This document shows, in pieces, positions 33,397 to 42,138 of a stretch of DNA of 64,000 bases. A model generated the notes under the pieces. It saw only the letters and a list, made by a program, of their open reading frames with translations. It was not told the DNA's origin and ran no database searches. The DNA is taken from positions 3,403 through 67,402 of the forward strand of contig JAHBVL010000013.1 in the NCBI GenBank assembly GCA_019637585.1, read 5' to 3'. Numbering within the stretch: the first letter of the stretch is position 1; every line of letters begins with the position of its first letter. The position numbers were made by a program, and so were the translations under genes. The stretch is from Thermomicrobiales bacterium (lineage in GTDB: Bacteria > Chloroflexota > Chloroflexia > Thermomicrobiales > UBA6265).

Positions 33397-34767
33397 GTGA
33401 CCGGCGAATCCTCCGGTTTGACTGTCGTTGTCCTCGCCGCGGGAGCGGGGACGAGAATGAAGTCGGACCTGCCCAAGCCATTGCACCCGGTGGCCGGTCT
33501 TCCGATGCTCGCCCATGTGCTGGATATCGCCGAATCGCTCACTCCCGACGAGATCGTGGTCGTGGCAAGTCCGGACCTGCTGCAGCGGGACGAGAGCGAA
33601 GTCCTCAGGTCGCGCGCCCGGTTCGTGGTTCAGGACCCTCCCCGGGGCACTGGCGATGCGGTGCTCCAGGCTCTGAGCACGCTGGCGCCGAGCGGTAAAG
33701 CATTGATCGTCTACGCCGATCACCCGCTCGTCGCGCCGGGAGACCTCCGGACGTTGATCGATGCGGCGGAAGCGGCGAGGGTCGGACTGCTCACCTGTGT
33801 CGTCGATGACGCTGCCGGTTATGGCCGGATCGAGCGAGACGACAACGGCGTGCCGGTGGCCATCATCGAGAAAGTGGCCGACGATCCCGCCAGGCGAGCC
33901 GGCCGCACCGAGATCAACAGCGGCGTGCAGCTACTCGATGTGGCCTGGGCCACGGAGACCCTGCGGATCCTTCCTCCCAACCCGATCAAGAACGAGGTCT
34001 TTCTGACCGATCTCGTTGCCGTCGCGTACGAGAGCGACGCGAGGTCGGTTGTCGCGGTCGAAGGATCGCCGGAAACGTTGCTCGGCGTGAACGACCGGGC
34101 CGAGCTGGCCGTGGTCGACATGGTTCTGCGCCGCAGGATCGCCGTCGACCTGATGCGCGCGGGGGTTTCGATCCTTGGACCGGAGACGGTCTTCATCGAT
34201 GCCGGGGTCGACGTAGGGGCCGGAACGGTGATCCGGCCCAACAGTCTGCTCACCGCCGGGACGAAGATCGGCCGCGAGTGTGTCATCGGCCCCTTCGCGA
34301 CGATCGAGGGATCCACCGTTGGCGACCGCTCGGTGGTGGAAGCCTCATTCGTTCGTTCCTCAACGATCGGCTCCGACTGTCACGTTGGCCCCTGGTCCAA
34401 CCTGCGAAACGATGTGCTCCTCGACGATCACGTCCACGTCGGCAATTTCGTCGAGCTCAAGGCGAGTCACCTCCACTCAGGGGTGCGGGCTGGGCATGTG
34501 AGCTATCTCGGCGATGCATCGATCGGTGAAGAGACCAATATTGGCGCCGGAACGATCACCTGCAACTTCGATGGAACCGAAAAACACCGCACGACCATTG
34601 GGGCACGGGCATTTATCGGCAGCGACACCATGCTGGTGGCTCCGCTGACCGTCGGGGACGATGCCGCAACCGGCGCCGGGTCGGTGGTCACCAAAGATGT
34701 GAACCCGGGAGCGACCGTGGTGGGCATACCGGCCCGGCAGATTCGCCGGCAGGCGAAGGGGGAGTAG
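33397..34767 (+). CDS. glmU: Bifunctional GlcN-1-P acetyltransferase / UDP-GlcNAc pyrophosphorylase
   Basis: Makes UDP-N-acetylglucosamine for peptidoglycan in two steps. The N-terminal uridyltransferase has VVLAAGAGTRMKSDLPKPLHP, QDPPRGTGDAVLQAL and the metal Asp in VYADHPL. The C-terminal half (from about residue 250) is a left-handed beta-helix of hexapeptide repeats. Acetyltransferase motifs are RNDVLL, GNFVELKASHLHSG, AGHVSYLGDASIGEETNIGAG, ITCNFDG and GSDTMLVAPLTVG. Full length, 456 residues. The GTG start at 33397 has no strong ribosome site. It begins a three-gene run with prs and birA. Confidence 0.96.
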   Translation: MTGESSGLTVVVLAAGAGTRMKSDLPKPLHPVAGLPMLAHVLDIAESLTPDEIVVVASPDLLQRDESEVLRSRARFVVQDPPRGTGDAVLQALSTLAPSGKALIVYADHPLVAPGDLRTLIDAAEAARVGLLTCVVDDAAGYGRIERDDNGVPVAIIEKVADDPARRAGRTEINSGVQLLDVAWATETLRILPPNPIKNEVFLTDLVAVAYESDARSVVAVEGSPETLLGVNDRAELAVVDMVLRRRIAVDLMRAGVSILGPETVFIDAGVDVGAGTVIRPNSLLTAGTKIGRECVIGPFATIEGSTVGDRSVVEASFVRSSTIGSDCHVGPWSNLRNDVLLDDHVHVGNFVELKASHLHSGVRAGHVSYLGDASIGEETNIGAGTITCNFDGTEKHRTTIGARAFIGSDTMLVAPLTVGDDAATGAGSVVTKDVNPGATVVGIPARQIRRQAKGE

Positions 34768-34769
34768 GG

Positions 34770-35705
34770 TTGGACGGCAGACTGCAGGTTTTCAGCGGAA
34801 CCGCCCATCCCCAGCTCGCGCACGACATCATGAGGATGCTCGACGCTCCACTCGGCCGAGCGCTGGTCGATCAATGGCGGAATGGTGAGACCCGCATCCG
34901 GCTGGAGGAAAGTGTGCGGGGATCTGACGTCTTCGTCATCCAGCCGCTCTGCACCCCCGTCAATCACAACATCATGGAGCTGCTGTTGCTGATCGATGCG
35001 CTGAAGCGCGCGTCGGCGGACCGCATCACGGCGGTGATTCCCTATTTCGCCTATGCCCGCCAGGAGAAAAAGACGACCGGCCGCGAGCCGATTTCGGCCA
35101 AGGTGGTTTCGAACATGCTGGTCACTGCGGGTGTCGACCGGGTGCTGGCTATCGATCTGCATGCACCGGCCATCGAGGGTTTTTTCGACATCCCGGTCGA
35201 TCATCTGCGAGGCACATCGCTGCTTGCCCGGCGCTTTCATAAGGAGTTCGATCTGCCCGTGGTCGCGGTCAGCCCCGATTCGGGCGGCGTGACGCGGGCC
35301 GAGAACTTCCGGGCGCTGACCGGAGGGTCGCTGGCCATCATCTCGAAGCGGCGTCCGTCGCCCGATGAAACCGAAGTCATCGAGATGGTCGGCAACGTCG
35401 ATGGCCAACCGTGCGTGATCGTAGATGACATGATTTCGACCGGCAGCACGCTTGTCGAAGCGGCAGAACTGCTGGCCAAGCGGGGAGCGGGCCAGATCTA
35501 CGCCGCCGCAACTCATGGCGTGTTCGCTGCCGACGCCTTCGAACGGATCGAGCAATCGCCGATTTCCCGGGTGATCGTGACCGATTCGGTGCCGATTCCG
35601 GAATCGCGGCGCGACATGATCGAGGTCGTCACGATTGCTCCCATGCTGGCGGAGGCGATCATGCGCATCCACAACGACATGTCGGTCAGTGCGCTCTTCT
35701 CCTGA
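34770..35705 (+). CDS. prs: Ribose-phosphate pyrophosphokinase
   Basis: Converts ribose-5-phosphate and ATP to PRPP for nucleotide, His and Trp synthesis. The 311-residue protein has the flexible loop FAYARQEKKTTGREPISAK, DLHAPAIEGFFDIPVDHL, VVAVSPDSGGVTRA, and the PRPP-binding VIVDDMISTGSTL. TTG 34770 is the start: it lies two bases after the glmU stop with GGGGGAG and TAGGG before it. Its end overlaps the birA start by 17 bases. Confidence 0.95.
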   Translation: MDGRLQVFSGTAHPQLAHDIMRMLDAPLGRALVDQWRNGETRIRLEESVRGSDVFVIQPLCTPVNHNIMELLLLIDALKRASADRITAVIPYFAYARQEKKTTGREPISAKVVSNMLVTAGVDRVLAIDLHAPAIEGFFDIPVDHLRGTSLLARRFHKEFDLPVVAVSPDSGGVTRAENFRALTGGSLAIISKRRPSPDETEVIEMVGNVDGQPCVIVDDMISTGSTLVEAAELLAKRGAGQIYAAATHGVFAADAFERIEQSPISRVIVTDSVPIPESRRDMIEVVTIAPMLAEAIMRIHNDMSVSALFS

Positions 35706-36477
35706 TCCCAGCCTGGCGCCGCGTCTCGGGGTTCCCCTCATTCGGCTCGATTCGACCACGTCGACAATGGACGAGATTCGCCACCGGGAACCGGGCGCTC
35801 CGGAGGGCCTGACGGTTGTCGCCGATCGGCAGACAGCCGGGCGTGGCCGGATGGGACGGACCTGGCGAGACGAGCCGGGACAGAGTCTGCTCTTCTCGAC
35901 GTTGTTGCGACCGGATTGCGCGCCGGCGGACTTCCGCCTGTTCCCGGTCGTGGCGGGATTGGCCGTGGCTCGAGCCGTGGCCGAATGCTATGCAATCGAA
36001 GCCAGCGTCAAGTGGCCCAACGATGTGCTGGTCAATGACCGCAAGGTGGCGGGGATCCTGGTCACGACCCGCATTGGCGAGGGCCGGATCATGTCGGCGA
36101 CGATCGGCATCGGCGTGAATCTTCAGACCACTCCAACCGTCGCCGACATGCAAGGCGCGGCGCTTCGGGAGTTCACCGATCGTCCCGTCGAACCAACCGA
36201 GCTGCTCCAAGCCGTGCTTCGCCATTTGGAAGAGGTCTACTCTGAAGTGTTGCGTGGTGACACGACGTCGCTCGTCCAGGCATGGACCAGTCGCGCGGCA
36301 TGGCTCGGGGAGATCGTGGACGTCGCCCTGCCCAGCGGCTCGGTGCGTGGAAGGTTCGAAGGGATCGATGCTACCGGACAGCTGCTCCTGAGGAATGACG
36401 AGGGTTCGACCGCAACCATCGCCGTGGGAGACGTCACGCGAGGTATCAGGAGGACCGCAATTGACGGTCAAATGTGA
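35689..36477 (+). CDS. birA: Biotin-[acetyl-CoA-carboxylase] ligase, monofunctional
   Basis: Activates biotin with ATP and attaches it to carboxylase carrier proteins. Motifs are LDSTTSTMDEIRH, ADRQTAGRGRMGRTWRDEPG (GRGRxGRxW adenylate loop), KWPNDVLVNDRKVAGIL and the C-terminal SH3-like domain with GIDATGQLLLRND. The N-terminal winged-helix DNA-binding domain of bifunctional BirA is absent, so it should not act as repressor. GTG 35689 overlaps prs by 17 bases; no other good start lies between it and the catalytic domain. Confidence 0.9.
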   Translation: MRSSPDPSLAPRLGVPLIRLDSTTSTMDEIRHREPGAPEGLTVVADRQTAGRGRMGRTWRDEPGQSLLFSTLLRPDCAPADFRLFPVVAGLAVARAVAECYAIEASVKWPNDVLVNDRKVAGILVTTRIGEGRIMSATIGIGVNLQTTPTVADMQGAALREFTDRPVEPTELLQAVLRHLEEVYSEVLRGDTTSLVQAWTSRAAWLGEIVDVALPSGSVRGRFEGIDATGQLLLRNDEGSTATIAVGDVTRGIRRTAIDGQM

Positions 36478-36596
36478 CGTTTTCCGCCAAATTGTTGGAC
36501 CGCCCCTTTTGACTTCACATATACTTGGCGATTGGCAACTGCCACACTGAAGCCCTCAGAGACCGCGCGTCATATGCCTGAAAGTCGAGCAAATTC

Positions 36597-37817
36597 ATGA
36601 ATTTCGATCTGACTGATGAGCAGATTCAGGTTCGCGATATGGTGCGCGAGTTCGCATCGAAGGAAGTCGCCCCGCATATCCAGGAGTGGGACGCCAAAGG
36701 CGAGTTCCACCCCGAGATTCTGCAGAAAATGGGCGAACTGGGGTTGCTCGGCATCGTCATTCCGGAACGGTACGGCGGTCTCGGTCTCGACTACATCTCG
36801 CTGGCACTGGCCTGCGAAGAACTCGAGTACGTCGACACCTTTTTGCGCGTGGCCATGAGTGTCCATGTGGGGCTCAACAGTCTGGCCCTGTTGCAATGGG
36901 GCACCGAAGACCAGAAGCAGAAATGGCTGGTTCCCCAGGCCACGGGCGAGAAGATCGCCACCTTTGGTCTGACCGAGCCGAATGCCGGATCGGACGCCGG
37001 GTCGATCGAGTCGACCGTTGTCCGGGATGGCGATCACTACATCCTGAATGGCGCCAAGATGTGGATCTCGCTGGCGGCGGTCGCCGATCACTTCCTTGTT
37101 TTCGCCTCCATCGATCGCTCGAAAAAGCACAACGGGTTGGTGGCGCTGGTCGTGGAAAAGGGGATGGAGGGTCTGACGACCGGCACCATCAAAGGTAAGC
37201 TCGGTGTTCGCGCCGGCAACACGGGCGAACTAGCCTTCAACAATGTCCGCGTGCCGGTCGAGAACCGGATCGGTGAAGAAGGCGAAGGTTTCAAGATCGC
37301 CATGAGCTGCATCGACCAGGGCCGATTCACGGTCGGCGCGGGTGCATGTGGATTGGTTCGTGCGTCGCTCGACGCCAGTGTGCGCTACGCCAATGAGCGG
37401 TATGCGTTCGGCGAGCCGATCGGCAAATTCCAGCTCGTCCAGCAGATGATCGCCCACATGGTGCAGCGGTACGACGTTTCGACGTTGCTCACCTACAAAG
37501 CCGCTGAGCTGAAGAATCGGGGTATTCGCAACACCCGCGAAACGTCGATGATGAAGTGGTATGGCTGCGATGCCGCGCTGGCGTCGGCGGACGATGCCAT
37601 CCAGATTCACGGATCGTACGGGTTCTCCAATGAGTATCCGGTGGAGCGATTCTGGCGCAACGCGCGTGGCGCGGTGATTTACGAAGGCACGCGTGAGGTT
37701 CACACCCTGTTGCAGGCGGGTTATGCGCTTGGCTACCGGCAGGACAAACCGGTTCGCATGCCACAGCCGCCCGCTCAGGAATTCGAGTCGCTGAACGAGC
37801 TGGTCGGCGCCGTCTAG
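36597..37817 (+). CDS. Acyl-CoA dehydrogenase
   Basis: FAD enzyme for the first step of acyl-CoA beta-oxidation, giving electrons to ETF. The 406-residue protein has GLLGIVIPERYGG, TFGLTEPNAGSDAG, ILNGAKMWISLAA, the substrate-binding YANERYAFGEPIGKFQ and the catalytic Glu in RGAVIYEGTREVH. It opens a seven-gene operon with a gap of 14 bases to the next gene. A TATACT at 36520-36525 in the 119-base gap upstream may be its -10 element, with TTGGAC 19 bases before it. Chain-length preference cannot be told. Confidence 0.94.
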   Translation: MNFDLTDEQIQVRDMVREFASKEVAPHIQEWDAKGEFHPEILQKMGELGLLGIVIPERYGGLGLDYISLALACEELEYVDTFLRVAMSVHVGLNSLALLQWGTEDQKQKWLVPQATGEKIATFGLTEPNAGSDAGSIESTVVRDGDHYILNGAKMWISLAAVADHFLVFASIDRSKKHNGLVALVVEKGMEGLTTGTIKGKLGVRAGNTGELAFNNVRVPVENRIGEEGEGFKIAMSCIDQGRFTVGAGACGLVRASLDASVRYANERYAFGEPIGKFQLVQQMIAHMVQRYDVSTLLTYKAAELKNRGIRNTRETSMMKWYGCDAALASADDAIQIHGSYGFSNEYPVERFWRNARGAVIYEGTREVHTLLQAGYALGYRQDKPVRMPQPPAQEFESLNELVGAV

Positions 37818-37831
37818 TCGAGAGGAAGATC

Positions 37832-39028
37832 ATGACTGGCTCAGTCATTTTAGGTGGAGCGCGGACTCCCGTCGGAAAAATGAGTGGGGCGCTGGCCTCG
37901 AAGAGCGCCGTCGAGCTCGGCGGCATCGCGCTGGCCGAATCGATTCGTCGATCGGGTGTGCCGCGTGACGAAATCGAGCACGTGATCATGGGTCAGGTGC
38001 TGCAGGGAGGCGCCGGGCAGATTCCGTCCCGGCAGGCTGCCTTCAACGCCGGTCTGGCCGAAACCGTCACTTCCGAAACGATTAACCGGGTCTGCGGATC
38101 GGGGTTGCGTGCCGTGACGCTGGCCGACACCTTAATCAAAGCCGAAGGCTTCAACGTGATCGCGGCCGGCGGCATGGAGAGCATGTCGCAGGCGCCCTAT
38201 CTCGTTCGGCAGGGCCGAAGCGGCTACCGGATGGGTCATGCTCAGCTCGAGGACATGATGGTCACGGACGGACTCTATTGCGCGCTCGATCACGTGCAGA
38301 TGGGGAGTCATGGCGACCGAGTGGCGGCCGAAGAGGGAATCAGCCGGGCGGAGCAGGACGCCTGGGCGCTCCGTTCTCAAATGCGAGCTGTCGAGGCGCA
38401 GGACGCCTGCCGCCTCTCGGCCGAGATCATCCCGGTCGAAATCGCCGGCCGCAAGGAAATCACCCTGGTGGAAAAGGACGAAGCGCCGCGCCGCGACACC
38501 AGCGCCGAAGCGCTGGCCAAGCTGAAACCGGTGTTCGATCCGAATGGCAGCGTCACCGCGGGCAATGCGCCCGGCGTCAATGACGGCGCCGGTGCGATGA
38601 TCGTCGCCAGCGAGGAATGGGCGCAGGCGCAGGGGTTGCGGCCGATGGCGCGAATCATCAGTCACGCCGCTGCCGCCTGGCAGGCGCCGTATCTGGCATT
38701 CACCCCGCATCTCGCCGCGGAAAAAGCGATGGCCAAAGCCGGGCTGACCATCGGCGATATCGATCTGGTGGAGATCAACGAAGCCTTTGCCAATGTGGCG
38801 ATCATCTCCACCCGGCGCCTCGGCGTCCCCGAAGAGACGGTCAATGTCAACGGCGGGGCGATCGCGCTCGGACATCCCCTGGCGGCGAGTGGCGCGCGTA
38901 TTCTTTTGACCCTCATGTATGAGCTCGACCGGCGGGGTGGCGGCCTGGGCATCGCCGCGATCTGCTCCGGCGGCGGCCAGGGAGACGCCATCATCATCGA
39001 AGTTCCGGGCCGGTCGACGAATGCGTAG
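37832..39028 (+). CDS. Acetyl-CoA C-acetyltransferase (thiolase)
   Basis: A 398-residue thiolase that cleaves 3-ketoacyl-CoA or condenses acetyl-CoA. The active Cys88 lies in TINRVCGSGLRAV. The C-terminal motifs are VNVNGGAIALGHPLAASGAR (His) and CSGGGQGDAIIIEV (Cys). VEINEAFAN is also present. GAGAGGAAG precedes the ATG. Its end overlaps the gamma carbonic anhydrase start by eight bases. In context it completes the beta-oxidation spiral. Confidence 0.95.
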   Translation: MTGSVILGGARTPVGKMSGALASKSAVELGGIALAESIRRSGVPRDEIEHVIMGQVLQGGAGQIPSRQAAFNAGLAETVTSETINRVCGSGLRAVTLADTLIKAEGFNVIAAGGMESMSQAPYLVRQGRSGYRMGHAQLEDMMVTDGLYCALDHVQMGSHGDRVAAEEGISRAEQDAWALRSQMRAVEAQDACRLSAEIIPVEIAGRKEITLVEKDEAPRRDTSAEALAKLKPVFDPNGSVTAGNAPGVNDGAGAMIVASEEWAQAQGLRPMARIISHAAAAWQAPYLAFTPHLAAEKAMAKAGLTIGDIDLVEINEAFANVAIISTRRLGVPEETVNVNGGAIALGHPLAASGARILLTLMYELDRRGGGLGIAAICSGGGQGDAIIIEVPGRSTNA

Positions 39029-39566
39029 GCCGGTCATCGTCCCGGTCGACGGCAGGACTCCCCAGATCAGCGAATCGGCTTTTGTTGCGCCGGGAGCGGT
39101 GGTCACTGGCGACGTCACACTCGCTGACAACAGCGGTATCTGGTTCAACGCGGTGCTGCGTGGTGACGTCGAGCCAATTCGGGTTGGCGCCCGGTCGAAT
39201 GTCCAGGACAACGCCGTGCTCCATACTGACCCTGGCTTTCCCTGCACGATTGGGGAGGATGTCACGATCGGGCATACCGCCATCGTGCACGGCAGCACCG
39301 TGGGCAATGGCGCAACGATCGGCATGGGAGCAACAGTGCTAAGCGGATCGGAAATCGGTGAAGGAGCCGTCGTTGCCGCTGGTGCGGTAGTGACCGAAGG
39401 GGCCAAAATCGGCGCGGGGATGATCGCTGCCGGGGTGCCGGCCCGCGAGCTGCGGCCCGTCCGGGCCGACGAGCAGGAGCGCTTCGCCCGGGGCACGGCC
39501 CGGTATGTCGAGCGGGCAAAAACGTATGCGGCGCTCTTTGCGACGGAGGATTTCGATGGCCGTTGA
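39021..39566 (+). CDS. Gamma-class carbonic anhydrase family protein
   Basis: A 181-residue left-handed beta-helix with hexapeptide repeats and the three zinc histidines in AVLHTDPG and GHTAIVHGSTVG. GDVEPIRVGARSNVQDNA is the classic motif, with Arg and Gln conserved. The family includes carbonic anhydrases and CaiE/PaaY-like proteins that sit in acyl-CoA operons. Its place between thiolase and enoyl-CoA hydratase favours a PaaY-like accessory role, possibly thioesterase-type. The start ATG overlaps the thiolase stop; its own end overlaps the next gene by 11 bases. Confidence 0.88.
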   Translation: MRRPVIVPVDGRTPQISESAFVAPGAVVTGDVTLADNSGIWFNAVLRGDVEPIRVGARSNVQDNAVLHTDPGFPCTIGEDVTIGHTAIVHGSTVGNGATIGMGATVLSGSEIGEGAVVAAGAVVTEGAKIGAGMIAAGVPARELRPVRADEQERFARGTARYVERAKTYAALFATEDFDGR

Positions 39567-40326
39567 CATCTCGACGCGCGACAGCGTGGCAGTCATCACC
39601 ATGAGCCGGCCCGAAGCGCTCAACGCCTTCAATGTCGAGCAGATCCAGGCGGTCATCGACTCCGTCACCCAGGTGAACGACCGCGCCGATATCCGCAGCA
39701 TCGTGCTGACAGGCGAGGGCGAACGAGCCTTTGCGGCCGGAGCCGACATCAAGTACATGGTCGACCTGGATGGCGCCGGTGGCGCTGAGTTCGGGCGGCT
39801 GGGTCACGCACTGACACGGGCCGTGGCGGAGTCGCGCCAACCGGTCATTGCCGCGGTCAATGGATTTGCGCTGGGCGGAGGGTGTGAAGTGGCGATCGCA
39901 GCCGATATCAGGTTTGCCTCGCCCAATGCCGTTTTCGCCCAGCCGGAAGTCGGTCTGGGGATCCCACCGGGGTGGGGAGGCACGCAGCGACTGCCCCGAC
40001 TCGTTGGTCCTGGCATGGCCGCCGAGATGATTCTCTCGGGCCGAAGGGTGGGAGCCGATGAAGCGCTCCGGATCGGTCTGGTCAATGCCATTCATCCCCT
40101 GGAAACGCTCGTCGAGGCGTCGGTCGAGCTCGCGGCCCAGATCGCCGCAAACAGCCCGCGCGCCGTCGCCGCGGCCCGGGACTTGATGAAGCTGGCATTC
40201 AACGGTCAGACCGCCTCAGGGCTGGCCACCGAAGCCGAGCTTTTCGGTGAAGCGTTCAACGGACCCGATCAGAAAGAAGGAATGCGGGCGTTTGTGGAAA
40301 AACGCAAACCCATTTTCGAGAACTGA
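39556..40326 (+). CDS. Enoyl-CoA hydratase/isomerase family protein
   Basis: A 256-residue crotonase. It has GERAFAAGADIKYM, the oxyanion-hole sequence NGFALGGGCEVAIAADIRFA with the first Glu, and FAQPEVGLGIPPGWGGTQRLPRLVG with the second Glu and PGWGGTQRL. Both catalytic glutamates are present, so hydration of enoyl-CoA is likely. ATG 39556 has GGAGG before it and overlaps the carbonic anhydrase gene by 11 bases, showing translational coupling. Confidence 0.94.
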   Translation: MAVDISTRDSVAVITMSRPEALNAFNVEQIQAVIDSVTQVNDRADIRSIVLTGEGERAFAAGADIKYMVDLDGAGGAEFGRLGHALTRAVAESRQPVIAAVNGFALGGGCEVAIAADIRFASPNAVFAQPEVGLGIPPGWGGTQRLPRLVGPGMAAEMILSGRRVGADEALRIGLVNAIHPLETLVEASVELAAQIAANSPRAVAAARDLMKLAFNGQTASGLATEAELFGEAFNGPDQKEGMRAFVEKRKPIFEN

Positions 40327-40346
40327 CAGAAGTAGCAGGTAGATCG

Positions 40347-41105
40347 ATGGCCTATCAGATCGTAGTTCTGGTTCGGCAGGTGCCGGACCTCAATGCCGCC
40401 CGGATCAATCACAGCACCGGCGAGATTCAGTTCAGTGGGCAGATGGTGATCAACTCCTTCGATGACTATGCCATCGAGGAAGCGATCCGGCTCAAGGAAG
40501 CGCATGGCGGTGAGATCACCGTCGTCAGCGCCGGGCCAGCTGGCGCCAAAGACGCCATCGTCCGGGCCTTGGCTATGGGCGCTGACAAGGGCGTTCTGGT
40601 CAACATCGATGGCGCGGACAAGCTCGATGCGCTGGCGCTCGCCGGAGTGCTGGCCGAAGCGGTGAAGCCTCTTTCGCCCGACATCATCCTGTGCGGACAG
40701 ATGTCGGACGACTTCGGCGCGGGCGAGGTCGGACCGGCCGTCGCCGTCGCTCTCGGCATAGCGCAGGTCTCGTCGGCGACGTTGGTGACCGCCAACGGTT
40801 CGACGCTGACCATTCTGCGCGACACCGAAGACGGGAAGCAGCAGGTGTCGGTCGACACACCGGTGCTGATCATGGCCATGACAGGATTGAACGAGCCTCG
40901 ATATCCATCGCTCAAGGGAATCATGGCCGCGAAGAAGAAACCGGTCGAAAGCGTTGCGCCGCCGGCCGTGCCTGCGTCGCAGACCACCTGGTCGGCTCCC
41001 TTTACGCAGGAGCGCGACGCTGCCGGGGTGCTGGTGCAGGATGTGCCGGCCGCGGAGGCCGCCAAACAGCTGGTGGCATGGCTGAAAGAGAAAAAGCTGG
41101 CCTGA
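40347..41105 (+). CDS. etfB: Electron transfer flavoprotein, beta subunit
   Basis: AMP-binding subunit of ETF, 252 residues. Motifs are VLVRQVPDLNAARI, NSFDDYAIEEAIRLKE, GADKGVLVNI and the recognition-loop region PRYPSLKGIMAAKKKPVE. It accepts electrons from acyl-CoA dehydrogenase together with EtfA. A 20-base gap separates it from the hydratase and 36 bases from etfA. Confidence 0.94.
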   Translation: MAYQIVVLVRQVPDLNAARINHSTGEIQFSGQMVINSFDDYAIEEAIRLKEAHGGEITVVSAGPAGAKDAIVRALAMGADKGVLVNIDGADKLDALALAGVLAEAVKPLSPDIILCGQMSDDFGAGEVGPAVAVALGIAQVSSATLVTANGSTLTILRDTEDGKQQVSVDTPVLIMAMTGLNEPRYPSLKGIMAAKKKPVESVAPPAVPASQTTWSAPFTQERDAAGVLVQDVPAAEAAKQLVAWLKEKKLA

Positions 41106-41141
41106 CCGGCAGAACGGCATATCGATCGATCCGGAGTAACC

Positions 41142-42119
41142 ATGGCAAACACCATTCTTGTTCTTGCTGAGACGTCTGAGGGTTCGCTCAAACCGGTGTC
41201 GCTGGAAGCCGCCAACGCGGCGATTCAGCTGGCGACGGCAACAGGCGGCCAGGTCGTCGCCGGAGTTCTCTCCAACGCACCGGGCGAGGCGGCGGGTCTT
41301 CTGGCGTCGACCAGTGTCAGCAGAGTATTGACCGTCACCGACGACGCGCTGGCGTCGTTCACGACCGACGCCTTTGTCGCCGCGGCGCAGGCGTTGTGCG
41401 CGGCGGTTCAGCCCGCATTGGTGCTCATTCCCGCCACAACCAGCGGCCGGGACTACGCTCCGGCGCTCGCGGCGACACTGAGCGCTGTTTCCGCTGCCGA
41501 TGCCACCGAGATCACCGCGTCGGGCGACGGATACGCGGCTGTGCGGCCCGTGTATGGCGGCAAGATGCTGAGTCGTGTCGATCTGCCGGCGGGTAAGCTG
41601 GCGATTGTGACGCTGCGCCCCGGTTCGTATGAAAAAGCGGCCACGAACCCCGATGCCGCGCCGATCGAAGCAATCGACGCCGCCATCCCCGCTCCGCGAG
41701 TCCGGGTAGAGGGGCTGCTGCAGGATGCTGGCGGCGGTTCGGTGAAACTCGAAGAAGCCGAGGTCATCGTTTCCGGTGGACGCGGTCTCAAAGAACCGCA
41801 GAATTTCGCCGTCGTCGAGCAGCTGGCGGAAGCGCTGAACGGGGTCGTTGGAGCGTCGCGAGCGGTGGTGGACGCCGGGTGGCGGAAGCATCACGAGCAG
41901 GTCGGACAGACCGGCCGGACTGTTTCCCCCCGGCTCTACGTGGCTGTGGGTATTTCGGGCGCCGTTCAGCATGTGGTGGGCATGCAAGGATCGGAGTACA
42001 TCGTGGCCATCAACCGCGATCCGGACGCCCCCATTTTCAAGATCGCGTCGTTCGGCATCGTGGGTGATCTTTTCGAGGTCGTTCCCGCTGTGGTCGACGC
42101 ACTGAACGCCTCGGCATAG
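41142..42119 (+). CDS. etfA: Electron transfer flavoprotein, alpha subunit
   Basis: FAD-binding subunit of ETF, 325 residues. The FAD signature is in the C-terminal half: SGGRGLKEPQNF, GASRAVVDAGW, QVGQTGRTVSPRLYVAVGIS, then QHVVGMQGSEYIVAINRDPD and GIVGDLFEVVPAV. A GGAG site precedes the ATG. It lies between etfB and the FixC-like gene. Confidence 0.95.
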   Translation: MANTILVLAETSEGSLKPVSLEAANAAIQLATATGGQVVAGVLSNAPGEAAGLLASTSVSRVLTVTDDALASFTTDAFVAAAQALCAAVQPALVLIPATTSGRDYAPALAATLSAVSAADATEITASGDGYAAVRPVYGGKMLSRVDLPAGKLAIVTLRPGSYEKAATNPDAAPIEAIDAAIPAPRVRVEGLLQDAGGGSVKLEEAEVIVSGGRGLKEPQNFAVVEQLAEALNGVVGASRAVVDAGWRKHHEQVGQTGRTVSPRLYVAVGISGAVQHVVGMQGSEYIVAINRDPDAPIFKIASFGIVGDLFEVVPAVVDALNASA

Positions 42120-42138
42120 CCGGCAGCGAGGGCGAAGG

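Noticed and set aside
36509-36525. TTGACT/TATACT promoter pair before the acyl-CoA dehydrogenase
   Set aside because: The two hexamers are only five bases apart, so they cannot serve as -35 and -10 of one promoter; TATACT with a different -35 remains possible.
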